A stretch of DNA of 38,670 nt, taken from NCBI RefSeq assembly GCF_009862265.1, contig NZ_WWGX01000113.1:1-38670 (forward strand). The letters are read 5' to 3'. Source of the DNA: Streptomyces sp. SID8352. Its GTDB lineage: Bacteria > Actinomycetota > Actinomycetes > Streptomycetales > Streptomycetaceae. The notes below the pieces were generated by a model that was given only the letters and a program-made list of their open reading frames with translations, made no database searches and had not been told where the DNA came from. Made by a program: the position numbers and the translations under genes. Below, in pieces: positions 24,523 to 33,997 of the stretch; positions within the stretch are counted from its first letter, which is position 1; the number at the start of each line of letters is the position of its first letter.

Positions 24523-27123
24523 TCAGCGCAGTTCGAGGCCGGCGAGGTCGCCCGCCTCGCGCCAGCGCCGGAGAATGTTCACGAACTCCACCGAGCCGCC
24601 GCCGTAGCTGGAGTTGAGCAGCGGCATTCCGCTCGGGTTGCCCTCGTTGTTGTAGAGGCCGGGCGTGCAGTTCTCCAGGAAGCCGAGATCGTTGGCGGCG
24701 AGCCGGAGGATCTCCTCGACCCATTCCTTCTCGCCGGCCTCGGACGCCTCCACGACCCGGTGACCGCGCTCCTCGACGCACTTGACGATGTGCGCGAGGT
24801 GCCGGGTCTGCTCGCTCAGCATGTAGGCGATGTTGACGTGCCGGCCGGCCTGGATCTTGGACAGGATGAAACAGTTGGGGAAACCATTCACCTGGAGTCC
24901 GTGCAGGGTGCGCGCCCCGTCCGCCCACTTCTGCGACAGCCTCGCGCCGTCGCGGCCGACGATGTCGTAGCCGGCGCGGTCGATGTACGGGACGGCGAAC
25001 TCGTGCTCGTAGCCGGTGGCGAAGACCAGGCAGTCGACCGGGTACTCCTGGCCGTTGGCGACCACCCCGGCCGGGGTGAGCCGCTCCACGCCCTGCCCCT
25101 GTGTGTCGACCAGGGTCACGTTGGGCCGGTTGAAGATCTGGAGGTAGCCGTCGTGGAAGCAGGGCCGCTTGCAGTACACGCGGTAGTACGGCTTGAGTGC
25201 GGCGGCGGTCGCGGGGTCGGTGACGACGCTGTCGATGCGGGCGCGCAGTTCCTCCATCTTGAGGAAGTCCGCCCGCTCGGCCGCGAGCGCCCGTTCCCGC
25301 GGATCGCCGCCGTTGTCGCCGGTGGGCAGGATCGCGGCGGCCAGCTTGGCGGTGGTCTGGGTCCAGCGGTCCTGGACCAGGTCCTCGTCCTGCGGGACAC
25401 CGGAGGTCAGCGCGTGGAAGTTCTCCATCCGGCGCGGCTGCCAGCCCTCTTCGAGGCTGTCCGCCCAGTCGGACGGGGTGGGCCGGTTGCCGCGGACGTC
25501 GACCGCGGCCGGGGTGCGCTGGAAGAGGACGAGCTGCTCGGCCCACTCGGCGAGGTGCGGGGCGAGCTGGATGGTTGTGGAGCCGGTGCCGATGACGCCG
25601 ACCTTCTTGTCCTTCAGCTTGGTCAGGCCGCCGGTGGCGTCGCCGCCGGTGTAGTCGAAGTCCCAGCGGCTGGTGTGGAAGGAGTGCCCGGCGAACGTCT
25701 CCAAGCCCGGCAGCCCGGGGAGTTTGGGGCGGTGCATCAAGCCGATCGACATGGCCACGTACCGGGCCCGGATCAGATCGCCGCGGTCGGTGCTAACCAG
25801 CCACGTCCCGGCGGCCTCGTCCCAGCGCAGCTCGGTGACGGTGGTCTGGAAGAGGGCGTCGCGGTAGAGGTCGTACTGGTGGGCGATCTTCTGGAGATGG
25901 GCGAAGATCTCGGGCCCGGTCGAGTACTTCTCGGTGGGTATCGTGCCGGTCTCTTCGAGCAGCGGCATGTAGATGTAGCTCTCGACGTCGCAGCGGACGC
26001 CGGGGAAGCGGTTCCAGTACCAGGTGCCGCCGACGTCGCCGGCCTCGTCGATCAGCCGGATGCGCTCCAGGCCGGTCTCCTCGCGCAGATGCGCGCCGGC
26101 CAGCAGGCCGCCGATGCCGGCGCCGACGACCGCGACGTCCACCTCGTCGGTGTACGGCTCGCGCTCCTGCCATGCGGTGTAGGGGTCTTGCGCGTAGCGG
26201 CTGAAGTCACCGCGCGCGAACTGGTAGGTGCGGCCGACGCTGCGCTTGTCGCGTTCCTGCCGGTATTTCTCCCGCACCGCTTCCAGGTCGATGGTCAGTG
26301 TTTCATCACTATGGTCGTCGCTTTCGGTTCGTGCCACAGGCTCCTCCTCGGGGGAAGGGGGCGGAAGGGAGACTTGACGCCATACGTCGTCGAACTGATC
26401 GCGTAGCCGCAGCGGGGCGTCGGAGTTGCTGAAGAGGTAGAAGCGGCCGGAGCCGAGGGACTCCCACACGAGTCCGGCGACGTCCTCGGCGCTCACCGAG
26501 GTGTCGCCGCCGGCGCCGCGCGGGGCCGTCAGTCCGTGGACCATGGGGGTGTCGACCCGGCCGGGGCACAGCACCGACACCCGGATCGCGGTGCCCCGCA
26601 GATCGGCGCGCAGACTGCGGGCGACCGCGAGGTCGGCGTGCTTGGAGGCGGCGTAGGCGGCGCTGCCCGCGCCGACGACGAAGGCGGACATCGAAGCGGT
26701 GTGGATCAGATCGGCGGGCCGGCCGCGCTCCAGCAGCCGGGGGACGAAGGCGCGGGCCACCAGGACGTGCGCCCAGTGGTTCACCTCGAAGACCTGCCGC
26801 ATCCGCTCCAGCGGCACCTCCCACAGGGGCTGTCCGACGGGCCCGAGGACTCCCGCGTTGTTGCACACCACGTCGATGTCGCCGAGCAGGCCGAACGCCG
26901 TGTCCGCCAGCCCTTCCACGGCGTCCGGGTCGGTCAGGTCGGCGGTCACGGCGGTGACCTGGCCGCCCTGGGCGGTGAGTTCGGCGGCGCGGCGGTGCAG
27001 TGCGTCGCCTTCGATGTCCGCCATGACGACGGCGGCGCCGGCCCGTGCGAAGCGGGCGCTGAGGGCGAGGCCGATGCCGCTGGCCGCACCGGTCACCACG
27101 GCTGCCCTTGTCTGCGATTGCAC
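24523..27123 (-). CDS. penF-penE: PenF dehydrogenase and PenE Baeyer-Villiger monooxygenase in one open frame
   Basis: The frame encodes 866 residues. Residues 1 to about 250 are an SDR dehydrogenase (TGAASGIG, NNAGVLGPVG, YAASK), as PenF, which oxidises the 11-hydroxyl of 1-deoxy-11-beta-hydroxypentalenic acid to the ketone. From about residue 263 there is a type I Baeyer-Villiger monooxygenase (FAD motif GAGIGG, fingerprint FAGHSFHTSRWD, NADPH motif GTGSTT, ATGYEHEF), as PenE, giving pentalenolactone D. In the clusters I know these are two genes. No stop separates them here: SLPPPSPEEEPVARTESDD joins the domains. A GAGGAGGAG and GTG at 26337 would start a separate PenE of about 604 residues, so both a fusion and an independent PenE may be made. 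Both catalytic domains look intact. Confidence 0.9.
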   Translation of the reverse strand: MQSQTRAAVVTGAASGIGLALSARFARAGAAVVMADIEGDALHRRAAELTAQGGQVTAVTADLTDPDAVEGLADTAFGLLGDIDVVCNNAGVLGPVGQPLWEVPLERMRQVFEVNHWAHVLVARAFVPRLLERGRPADLIHTASMSAFVVGAGSAAYAASKHADLAVARSLRADLRGTAIRVSVLCPGRVDTPMVHGLTAPRGAGGDTSVSAEDVAGLVWESLGSGRFYLFSNSDAPLRLRDQFDDVWRQVSLPPPSPEEEPVARTESDDHSDETLTIDLEAVREKYRQERDKRSVGRTYQFARGDFSRYAQDPYTAWQEREPYTDEVDVAVVGAGIGGLLAGAHLREETGLERIRLIDEAGDVGGTWYWNRFPGVRCDVESYIYMPLLEETGTIPTEKYSTGPEIFAHLQKIAHQYDLYRDALFQTTVTELRWDEAAGTWLVSTDRGDLIRARYVAMSIGLMHRPKLPGLPGLETFAGHSFHTSRWDFDYTGGDATGGLTKLKDKKVGVIGTGSTTIQLAPHLAEWAEQLVLFQRTPAAVDVRGNRPTPSDWADSLEEGWQPRRMENFHALTSGVPQDEDLVQDRWTQTTAKLAAAILPTGDNGGDPRERALAAERADFLKMEELRARIDSVVTDPATAAALKPYYRVYCKRPCFHDGYLQIFNRPNVTLVDTQGQGVERLTPAGVVANGQEYPVDCLVFATGYEHEFAVPYIDRAGYDIVGRDGARLSQKWADGARTLHGLQVNGFPNCFILSKIQAGRHVNIAYMLSEQTRHLAHIVKCVEERGHRVVEASEAGEKEWVEEILRLAANDLGFLENCTPGLYNNEGNPSGMPLLNSSYGGGSVEFVNILRRWREAGDLAGLELR
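26341..26349 (-). promoter_or_regulatory. Internal ribosome-binding site for PenE
   Basis: GAGGAGGAG lies 3 nt before an in-frame GTG (26335-26337) at the exact SDR/Baeyer-Villiger junction. It encodes the linker glutamates and also suits independent initiation of the monooxygenase. The short spacing makes the middle GGAGG register the better Shine-Dalgarno. Confidence 0.5.
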
Positions 27124-27223
27124 TTGGCTGTCTCCGCTTCTGCGCGCGGGTACGCCGAAGGACGGCGTGCCGCTGCCGACGAGAAGGACTGGAACAGATC
27201 GCGCCGTTCGAGGGGCGCGGATG

Positions 27224-28678
27224 TCAGCTGGGGTCGGGGAGCTTCAGGCTGATCACGAGAACGATCACCGAGAAGCACCCCAACAGGGCGAGAACGAGCA
27301 CGGCCGCCGACACCGTCGACAGCGAGCCGGCCAGGGAGATGTAGAGAGTTCCGCCGACGGTCGCGCCCAGCGCGGTCGCCATCTGCTGGCTGGTCACCAG
27401 CACACCGCTGCCCATGCCGGCCTGCGCGGAGGGTACGTCGGCGAGGATCATCCGGAACAGCGTCGGGCCGATCAGCGCGGCGCCCGCGCCGAAGAGGCCG
27501 ATCCCGACGAGCACGAGTACCAGGGAGGGGTGCGGCCAGCCCAGCCGGAGCACCAGCGCCAGCAGCAGCAGGCTCGCGCCCTGCACGACGGTGCCCAGGG
27601 TGACGATCCGGCCGCCCAGGGCCGCCGCGATCCTCGGGGTGAACCGTGCCACCACGAAGAACGCCACGGCGAACGGCGACATCGCCGCGCCGGAGGCGAG
27701 CCCGTCGAAGCCGAAGTGGCCCTGGGCGATCAGCGCGTAGACGAACAGGAAGGCGCCGAAGCCGGCCGAGAACGGCACCATCGCCGCCAGCCCTCTACGC
27801 ATTCCCTGATGGGACAGCACCGACGGGGACAGCAGCGGTGAGCCGTCCCGCGCCTCCAGACGGCGTTCGACCCGCGTCAGCGCGAGCGTCCCCAGCGCGG
27901 CGAGAACGAGCAACGACCACAGCCACAGCGGCCAGCCCAGGTCGGGGCCCGCCACGACCACGGCCAGGACGCAGACCATGGTGACGCCGAACAGCAAGGT
28001 GCCCAGCGGGTCGAAGCCCGGTTTCACGTCGGCCTTGGTCGGGGGGACGCGCCGGATCGCCAGCAACGCGGCCGCTCCGATCGGCACGTTGATCACGAAG
28101 ACCATCCGCCAGCCGATCCCGGCGACGTCCAGCGAGACCAGCAGCCCGCCCAGGATCTGCCCGATGACCATGCCGACGCCTGCGGTCGCGCCGTACATGC
28201 CGATCGCACGGGCGCGCGCCTGGCCCGCGGTGACCGCCTGGATCGTCGCCAACACCTGCGGGACGAGCATGGCCGCGGCGGCGCCCTGCAACAGCCGGGA
28301 CACGACGAGGAACTCGATGGTCGGGGCGAGTCCGCACATCGCCGAGGTGACGATGAACGCCGCGAGCCCGTAGGCGTACAGGCGCCGCCTGCCGAAGGCG
28401 TCGCCCAGCCGCCCGCCCAGTACCAGGCCGAGGGCGTAGGTGAGGCCGTAGCCGGAGACCACCAACTCCAGTGCGGCGGGGCCGCCGTGGAGGTCGTCAC
28501 TGATCGAGTTCAGCGCCACATTGACGATGGAGGCGTCCACGATGGACAGGACGTATCCGGTGAGCACCACCAGCAGGGCGATGCCGGTGAGCCCCGCGGC
28601 GGCCGGTTCCGGGCCGGCCGAGGGTTCGGGTGTCGCGCTGGGCGCTTTCAGAGGGGGGAGGCCCTCGCGTATCGTCAT
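27224..28678 (-). CDS. MFS efflux transporter, DHA2 (14-TMS) type, PtlG-like
   Basis: This 484-residue membrane protein has about 14 hydrophobic helices. The motif DASIVNVALNSI in helix 1, the A-motif GGRLGDAFGRRRLYAYG after helix 2 and the helix-5 segment GATAGVGMVIGQILGG are typical of drug:H+ antiporters of the QacA/EmrB group. Its position between penH and penF matches the efflux gene of other (neo)pentalenolactone clusters (ptlG), so it most likely exports the antibiotic and complements the Gap1 resistance. An N-terminal 28-residue stretch rich in proline and alanine precedes helix 1. It starts at an ATG. Confidence 0.93.
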   Translation of the reverse strand: MTIREGLPPLKAPSATPEPSAGPEPAAAGLTGIALLVVLTGYVLSIVDASIVNVALNSISDDLHGGPAALELVVSGYGLTYALGLVLGGRLGDAFGRRRLYAYGLAAFIVTSAMCGLAPTIEFLVVSRLLQGAAAAMLVPQVLATIQAVTAGQARARAIGMYGATAGVGMVIGQILGGLLVSLDVAGIGWRMVFVINVPIGAAALLAIRRVPPTKADVKPGFDPLGTLLFGVTMVCVLAVVVAGPDLGWPLWLWSLLVLAALGTLALTRVERRLEARDGSPLLSPSVLSHQGMRRGLAAMVPFSAGFGAFLFVYALIAQGHFGFDGLASGAAMSPFAVAFFVVARFTPRIAAALGGRIVTLGTVVQGASLLLLALVLRLGWPHPSLVLVLVGIGLFGAGAALIGPTLFRMILADVPSAQAGMGSGVLVTSQQMATALGATVGGTLYISLAGSLSTVSAAVLVLALLGCFSVIVLVISLKLPDPS

Positions 28679-28735
28679 GCGCTGCCTACCAGGCGTTCGT
28701 GGGGGGACGGTTGGGGCGGATGCGGGACGGCAGTG

Positions 28736-29587
28736 TCACTCGGTGACGGTGGGGGTTCCGGTGATCTTCGACAGGATTCCCTTGGAGGCGTCCTTCGCGG
28801 ACTCCGGCCAGGGGGTTAGGGAGTTGAACCCGCGGGGCGAGGAGGCGGGCTGAAGGCGGGTGTCCATCGACATCCGCATACCGGCCGGGTTCACCGAGAC
28901 GTTCGGGATGGACTTGTGGCACATGAAGGCGTGGAAGATGATCACGTCGCCCGGTTCCATGGGCGAGAACAGCAGTTCCTCGTCCGCTCCGAACTCCTCC
29001 GCCGGGATTCCGCGCACGGCGTGCCCGAAGCGGCGGAAGTTCTCGGTGACGACGTGCTCGCGGGGGCCTTTCTTGTGGCTGCCGTCGGCGACGGCGACAC
29101 CGCCTATGTCGCGGGTCGTCGGGAGTAGGGGCAGCCAGGCCGTGCGGAAGTCTTTGTTCGGTCCTATGTAGAAGCCGTCCTGGTGCAGCGGTGTCAGGAA
29201 GCTCGGCTCCGCGGAGCCCGCGGCGGAGGGGTAGTAGCGGATCGTCGTCGACTTGAAGACGAAGACGGGCTCGCCGAAGACCTGCTCCCAGACCTTGAGG
29301 GTGGAGGGGTGGTTCCACAGGTCGTCGTACTTGACGTAGTCGTGCATCGCCACCTCGTCGACGGCTTCGAAGGACTCGATGCTGAGGGTGTCGAGCGTGG
29401 TGCCGGGGGCGGCGTGGCCGAGTGCGATCAGGCCCGCGAGCATCTGCTCGGCGGCGGTCCGCACGAGGTCACGGTCCAGGACTCCGCGGAGGTAGACGTA
29501 GCCGTGCTCGTCGTAGAACCGCTCCAGGGCCTCACGGTCGTCGAGTAGGGGGGTGCAGTCGACATAGTCGCTGAAAGTGTCCGTCAT
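28736..29587 (-). CDS. penH: 1-deoxypentalenic acid 11-beta-hydroxylase, PhyH-type Fe/2OG enzyme
   Basis: This 283-residue protein belongs to the phytanoyl-CoA hydroxylase family and is close in length to PtlH, a structurally characterised member. The iron ligands are visible as LHQDGFY (HxD) and in IIFHAFMCHKS; the arginine of GMRMSMDTR probably holds 2-oxoglutarate. RYYPSA and KSTTIRYY line the pocket. It hydroxylates 1-deoxypentalenic acid at C-11 before oxidation by PenF. It starts with ATG at 29587. The 57-nt gap to the MFS gene shows no terminator, so it is presumably co-transcribed. Confidence 0.94.
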   Translation of the reverse strand: MTDTFSDYVDCTPLLDDREALERFYDEHGYVYLRGVLDRDLVRTAAEQMLAGLIALGHAAPGTTLDTLSIESFEAVDEVAMHDYVKYDDLWNHPSTLKVWEQVFGEPVFVFKSTTIRYYPSAAGSAEPSFLTPLHQDGFYIGPNKDFRTAWLPLLPTTRDIGGVAVADGSHKKGPREHVVTENFRRFGHAVRGIPAEEFGADEELLFSPMEPGDVIIFHAFMCHKSIPNVSVNPAGMRMSMDTRLQPASSPRGFNSLTPWPESAKDASKGILSKITGTPTVTE

Positions 29588-29667
29588 GGTTCTGTGTCCT
29601 CGTGGCGTCTGTGTGCGTGGGGGAGGAACGTCAAACAACGGATAAGGTGCCGCTCGTGCGGTGCCGC

Positions 29668-30864
29668 TCAGAAGGTGACGGGGATTTCGTCGAACCCGCC
29701 GGTGATCCGGTGCTCCTGCCAGCGCAGCGACTCCTCGGGTACCGCGAGCTGGAGGTCGGGCAGTCTGCGGAACAGCCGCTCGAACACCGCGGTCAGCTCG
29801 ATCCGGGCCAGCACGCGGCCGATGCAGTGCCGGGTGCCGTGCCCGAACGCCATGTGCGTCCTGGGCTTGACCCGGGTCAGGTCGAGGAGGTCGCTGTCGG
29901 GGTACGCCCGGCTGTCGATGTTGGCCGCGCCGATGGCCAGCAGCACCGCGTCCCCGGCCCGGATCGACGTCCCGCCGACGGTGATGTCGCTGTGCGCGTA
30001 GCGGGGTATCAGGGCGTTCGAACCCTTGCCGCCGACGGCCAGGCGCAGGATCTCCTCGACCGCGGCCGGCGCGAGTCCGGGGTTCTTGGCCAGCTGGGCA
30101 CGCTGGTCCGGATTGCGCAGCATCAGCAGGACGCCCATGTCGATGCGCACGATGGTGGTCTCGTAGCCGAACAGGAGCACGGCGCACCCCAGTCGGGCGA
30201 TGTACTCGTCGGACAGCGAGCCGCCCTTCTGGGCGATCAGCTCGGACAGGATGTCGTCGCCCGGATCGGTCCGCTTGCGTATCACCAGTTCCGTGATGTA
30301 GTCGACGACCTGCTGGAAGGTGTTCACCGAGTGCTCGCTGTCGCTCTGGTCGAACGTGCCTCTCGCCCACAGTCCGATCCGCTCCTGGTCGGCGAGCGGC
30401 ACGCCGAGCAGATCGCAGACCACCATGGTCGGCAGCGGAAAGGACAGCGCGCGATGCAGGTCGACCGGCGGTGCGCTGCCGGCCAGCTGGTCGAGCAGTT
30501 CGTCCACGTGGCTCTCGATCCGGGACTTCATCAGTCGCATCCGGCGCGTGGAGAACCGGGGCACGAGCAGTTCGCGCATCAGCGGATGCTCGGTGGCCTC
30601 GGTGTCGTAGTCGTCCCCGGCCATCAGCGCCATCATGGTGAGCCTGGCCGTGTTCTTGGCCGCCCGCTCCGGCTTGGGGTCGCTGAGACCGAGCCGGCGG
30701 TCGGCGAGCAGTTTGCGCACCTCGTCGTAGCGGGTGACCAGCCAGGCGTCCTCACCGGCGGTCCGCACCCTGGCGATCGGCCCCTCCTTCTGGAGCGTGC
30801 GCATCTGGGGTGCTATGCCCATGACAGCTGGATTGTCGAACGGGAGCTTGGGAAGTTCATTCAT
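29668..30864 (-). CDS. penM: Pentalenolactone synthase, cytochrome P450 (CYP161C-type, PenM/PntM)
   Basis: This P450 is 398 residues, the length I recall for PenM. The heme loop is FGHGTRHCIGR and the ExxR motif VEEILRL. The I-helix reads LLFGYETTIVRID, so phenylalanine occupies position 232 where most P450s have alanine or glycine, and methionines sit at 77 and 81. These three residues are those described as special in PntM, which oxidatively rearranges pentalenolactone F to pentalenolactone by methyl migration. This supports pentalenolactone rather than neopentalenolactone as the product. I chose the ATG at 30864 (MNELPKLPFDNPAVMG); the frame extends upstream as noise. Confidence 0.95.
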   Translation of the reverse strand: MNELPKLPFDNPAVMGIAPQMRTLQKEGPIARVRTAGEDAWLVTRYDEVRKLLADRRLGLSDPKPERAAKNTARLTMMALMAGDDYDTEATEHPLMRELLVPRFSTRRMRLMKSRIESHVDELLDQLAGSAPPVDLHRALSFPLPTMVVCDLLGVPLADQERIGLWARGTFDQSDSEHSVNTFQQVVDYITELVIRKRTDPGDDILSELIAQKGGSLSDEYIARLGCAVLLFGYETTIVRIDMGVLLMLRNPDQRAQLAKNPGLAPAAVEEILRLAVGGKGSNALIPRYAHSDITVGGTSIRAGDAVLLAIGAANIDSRAYPDSDLLDLTRVKPRTHMAFGHGTRHCIGRVLARIELTAVFERLFRRLPDLQLAVPEESLRWQEHRITGGFDEIPVTF

Positions 30865-31010
30865 CTGGTTCTGCCCTCGTGACGTCGAACGTGGGGATTC
30901 GTCAGGCATCCGGACACGGCGACGGCGTCGATGGCGTCGAACGTGGCGCAGCGGTGCGGACGCCGCTGCTGCTGTGCGGGGGGCGGTGCGGGCGCCGGGC
31001 CGGCGAGAGG

Positions 31011-32015
<1,005 letters not shown>

Positions 32016-32117
32016 GGGTGTGAGTTCCTCACCTAGCGCTCTACCAGTTCATTGACGCGCCGTTGCGCCAGGGCATGCCGCAGACCGTGCGCCCGGACCA
32101 CGGCGTCAAACGACATT

Positions 32118-32136
32118 ATATAAGTCTGCGATATAT
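32118..32136. promoter_or_regulatory. AT-rich palindrome in gap1-penR spacer, candidate PenR operator
   Basis: ATATA (32118-32122) and TATAT (32132-32136) form inverted half-sites around a 9-nt centre in the divergent gap1/penR spacer. A consensus-like TATAAT for gap1 (minus strand, 32115-32120) overlaps its left edge. PenR/PntR are reported to bind the gap1-penR intergenic region and to be released by pentalenolactone-type ligands; assigning this exact site is my inference. It lies only 8 nt before the chosen penR start, so binding would also block penR. Confidence 0.55.
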
Positions 32137-32143
32137 TTCCAGG

Positions 32144-32605
32144 ATGATTTCTACGCAGCGTGCCGACACCAAGACAGACTTGGATGTAGGTGCCCTCATC
32201 AGGGCGATTGAGAACTTCAACCGCTACTACATCCGGCTTCCGGCGGTCCAGAAACTGTCGTTCACGACACTGTCCGTGCTGGACACCCTGGCCTTCAGCG
32301 GTCCGAAGCGGCTGACCGAACTCATCAAGACCGAGCAGATCAGCCAGCCGGGACTCACCCAACTGATCACCCGGCTCGAACGCGACGGTCTCGTGGAACG
32401 CCGCCCCGACCCGACGGACGGACGCGCCGCCATCGTCTACATCACCGACAGCGGCCGAAAGATCGGCCAGACCCGGCACGAGGACCGGGGCCGTCACCTG
32501 ACCCCGCTGATCGCCCAGCTGACGCCCGCGGAACGAGAGGCCATTGCCGCGGCTCTGCCCGCCCTGACCCGCCTAGCGGAACTCGGGGCCGAAGCCGGAC
32601 GGTAG
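32144..32605 (+). CDS. penR: MarR-family regulator, pentalenolactone-responsive (PenR/PntR)
   Basis: This MarR-type winged-helix protein has about 153 residues. The DNA-recognition part is LTELIKTEQISQPGLTQLI, followed by the wing ERRPDPTDGRAAIVYITDSGR, with dimerisation helices at both ends. It is divergent from gap1, exactly as penR/pntR. The known homologues act on the shared intergenic region and respond to the antibiotic or its late intermediates. I chose the ATG at 32144; the open frame extends upstream, but those residues (VKRHYISLRYIS) are encoded by the AT-rich operator region and are unlikely to be translated. Only a weak AGG precedes the start, so the mRNA may have a very short leader. 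It is the only plus-strand gene of the cluster. Confidence 0.92.
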   Translation: MISTQRADTKTDLDVGALIRAIENFNRYYIRLPAVQKLSFTTLSVLDTLAFSGPKRLTELIKTEQISQPGLTQLITRLERDGLVERRPDPTDGRAAIVYITDSGRKIGQTRHEDRGRHLTPLIAQLTPAEREAIAAALPALTRLAELGAEAGR

Positions 32606-32671
32606 GGCCCAATCCTGTTCATCCATTGTTCGAACGTGCCGGCCACTCCACGGACCGACGACGAGACAATG

Positions 32672-33120
32672 TCACGGCCGCTCGGTGGTGGCGTGGAGGG
32701 CCGGGTTGTAGGCGGGTGGGGGAATGTGGAGTCCGTCGGTGGTGTAGTCGCCGAAGCGGAGCACGTTCTCGCGCCGGTAGGGGCTGAGGACCGCCAGATC
32801 GCTCGCACGGAGGGGCCAGCCCTCGTGGGCCATCTGACGGAGGGTCTTGGTCATGTCGATGGTGGTCGAGAAGATCACGCTCGCGGCGACAAGGTCGAGG
32901 AACTTCACTGCCCTGTCCTGCAGTTCCGGGTCGCGGCTGTTCAGCCAGCCGGCGTTGCCGAAGTGGAGCCACTTGGTGAACCCGTTGTATGCCTCGGCCT
33001 TGTTGGTCGCCCGCTGGATCTGCTCACGCAGCGCGGGGTCGGACAAGTAGCGAAGGAGCACGGCTGTACGCACAGCGCGTCCGACTTCCCGGAATGCCTG
33101 GTAGATCTGGGCCGACGAAC
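32672..33120 (-). pseudogene. Tn3-family transposase, C-terminal fragment
   Basis: About 150 codons on the minus strand encode the C-terminal end of a Tn3-type DDE transposase: IYQAFREVGRAVRTAVLLRY, KAEAYNGFTKWLHFGNAGWL, RAVKFLDLVAASVIFSTT and LSPYRRENVLRFGDYTTD, ending near the natural stop at 32672. The N-terminal several hundred residues are missing; upstream of about 33120 the frame has no similarity and overlaps the antisense DUF4231 gene. No resolvase gene or 38-bp-type terminal repeat is visible nearby. It is a dead remnant at the right edge of the pentalenolactone cluster. Confidence 0.85.
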
Positions 33121-33149
33121 ACGCCTCGCTGCGCAAGTTGAGGCACGAC

Positions 33150-33905
33150 GTGAAGCAGACCGAGCGGGACCTGGCACGGCGAAGGAGGAGGGTCCGCACG
33201 ATGGGCGCAGCCCTGACCGTGGCTGGCGGTACGGTCCTGACGGGCCTGTTATGGACCGTGCTGACCTGGGGATCACCCTCCCGGTTCCTCCAGGCGGACA
33301 TCATCTGCGCAGCGCTGGCGCTGGTCTCCGGCGTGGCCGCCTGGGTCGCCGCGCCTCCCCGCGGCCAGCTGAGCCTGGCCAAGTTGGAGGACGTGCTCGC
33401 GACGAAGCGTGAGGCCCTCCGGTTCCTCAGCGCGCTCATCCACCCGACGCTGAAGGAGCGGCGCAGCCTCTACCGCGAGGACGTGGCCGGGGTGATCGAG
33501 CAGCACCGGACGGACAGCCGCAAGTACCGGCTCATCCACAACACGCTGCAGAACCTCATCATGATCGGGGCTGCGTCCACGACTACCGTCGCCGCCCTGG
33601 ACACCCGCAACCAGTTCACCTGGCAGAACATCACGATCGTCGCCATCGGCTTCACCGGCTACTACAAGTACCGCGAGCGCAGCTACTTCCTGCTCCAGAC
33701 CGCAGACGCCATCGAGGAGGAGGCCAACGCCTTTGCTCTTGGCGTCGGCCCCTACAGCGACTTCGACGCTGACCAGGAGCAGCAGGCACTGAAGTTGTTC
33801 ACCCAGCGGGTCGAAGACCGCCGCAACGAGCAGCGGCGCCGCCAGCAGCAGTTGGACCAGCCCGCCGATCAGACCACGCCCACTGGTCAGCCACCCGCGG
33901 CCTGA
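33150..33905 (+). CDS. DUF4231 domain-containing membrane protein, possibly 5'-truncated
   Basis: This protein of about 251 residues has two N-terminal hydrophobic helices (GAALTVAGGTVLTGLLWTVL and the segment around CAALALVSGVAAWVA), a polar middle (KREALRFLSALIHPTLKERR, YREDVAGVIEQHR), more hydrophobic segments around 150-185, and a glutamine-rich tail. I recognise it as DUF4231-like, of unknown function. The GTG at 33150 has GAGG 6 nt upstream. A TTG at 33138 and an ATG at 33201 with a strong GGAGGAGGG are alternatives. The open frame continues upstream (DEHASLRKL) to a TAG beside the Tn3 relic, suggesting that the original N-terminus was cut off there. A GACGG/CCGTC hairpin overlaps the stop. 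Confidence 0.75.
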   Translation: MKQTERDLARRRRRVRTMGAALTVAGGTVLTGLLWTVLTWGSPSRFLQADIICAALALVSGVAAWVAAPPRGQLSLAKLEDVLATKREALRFLSALIHPTLKERRSLYREDVAGVIEQHRTDSRKYRLIHNTLQNLIMIGAASTTTVAALDTRNQFTWQNITIVAIGFTGYYKYRERSYFLLQTADAIEEEANAFALGVGPYSDFDADQEQQALKLFTQRVEDRRNEQRRRQQQLDQPADQTTPTGQPPAA

Positions 33906-33997
33906 CGGCGAGCCCGTCTACCGGCGTCGGCGGCCGCGACCCTCGATGTGACGGTTGAGGATGTCCTGCCGCGCCCGGAACGACGCGCTGGTCGGCT

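Noticed and set aside
32606..32671. Tn3 terminal inverted repeat beyond the transposase stop
   Set aside because: No GGGG-starting repeat of about 38 bp is visible between the transposase stop and penR, and no partner copy is seen elsewhere in the window.
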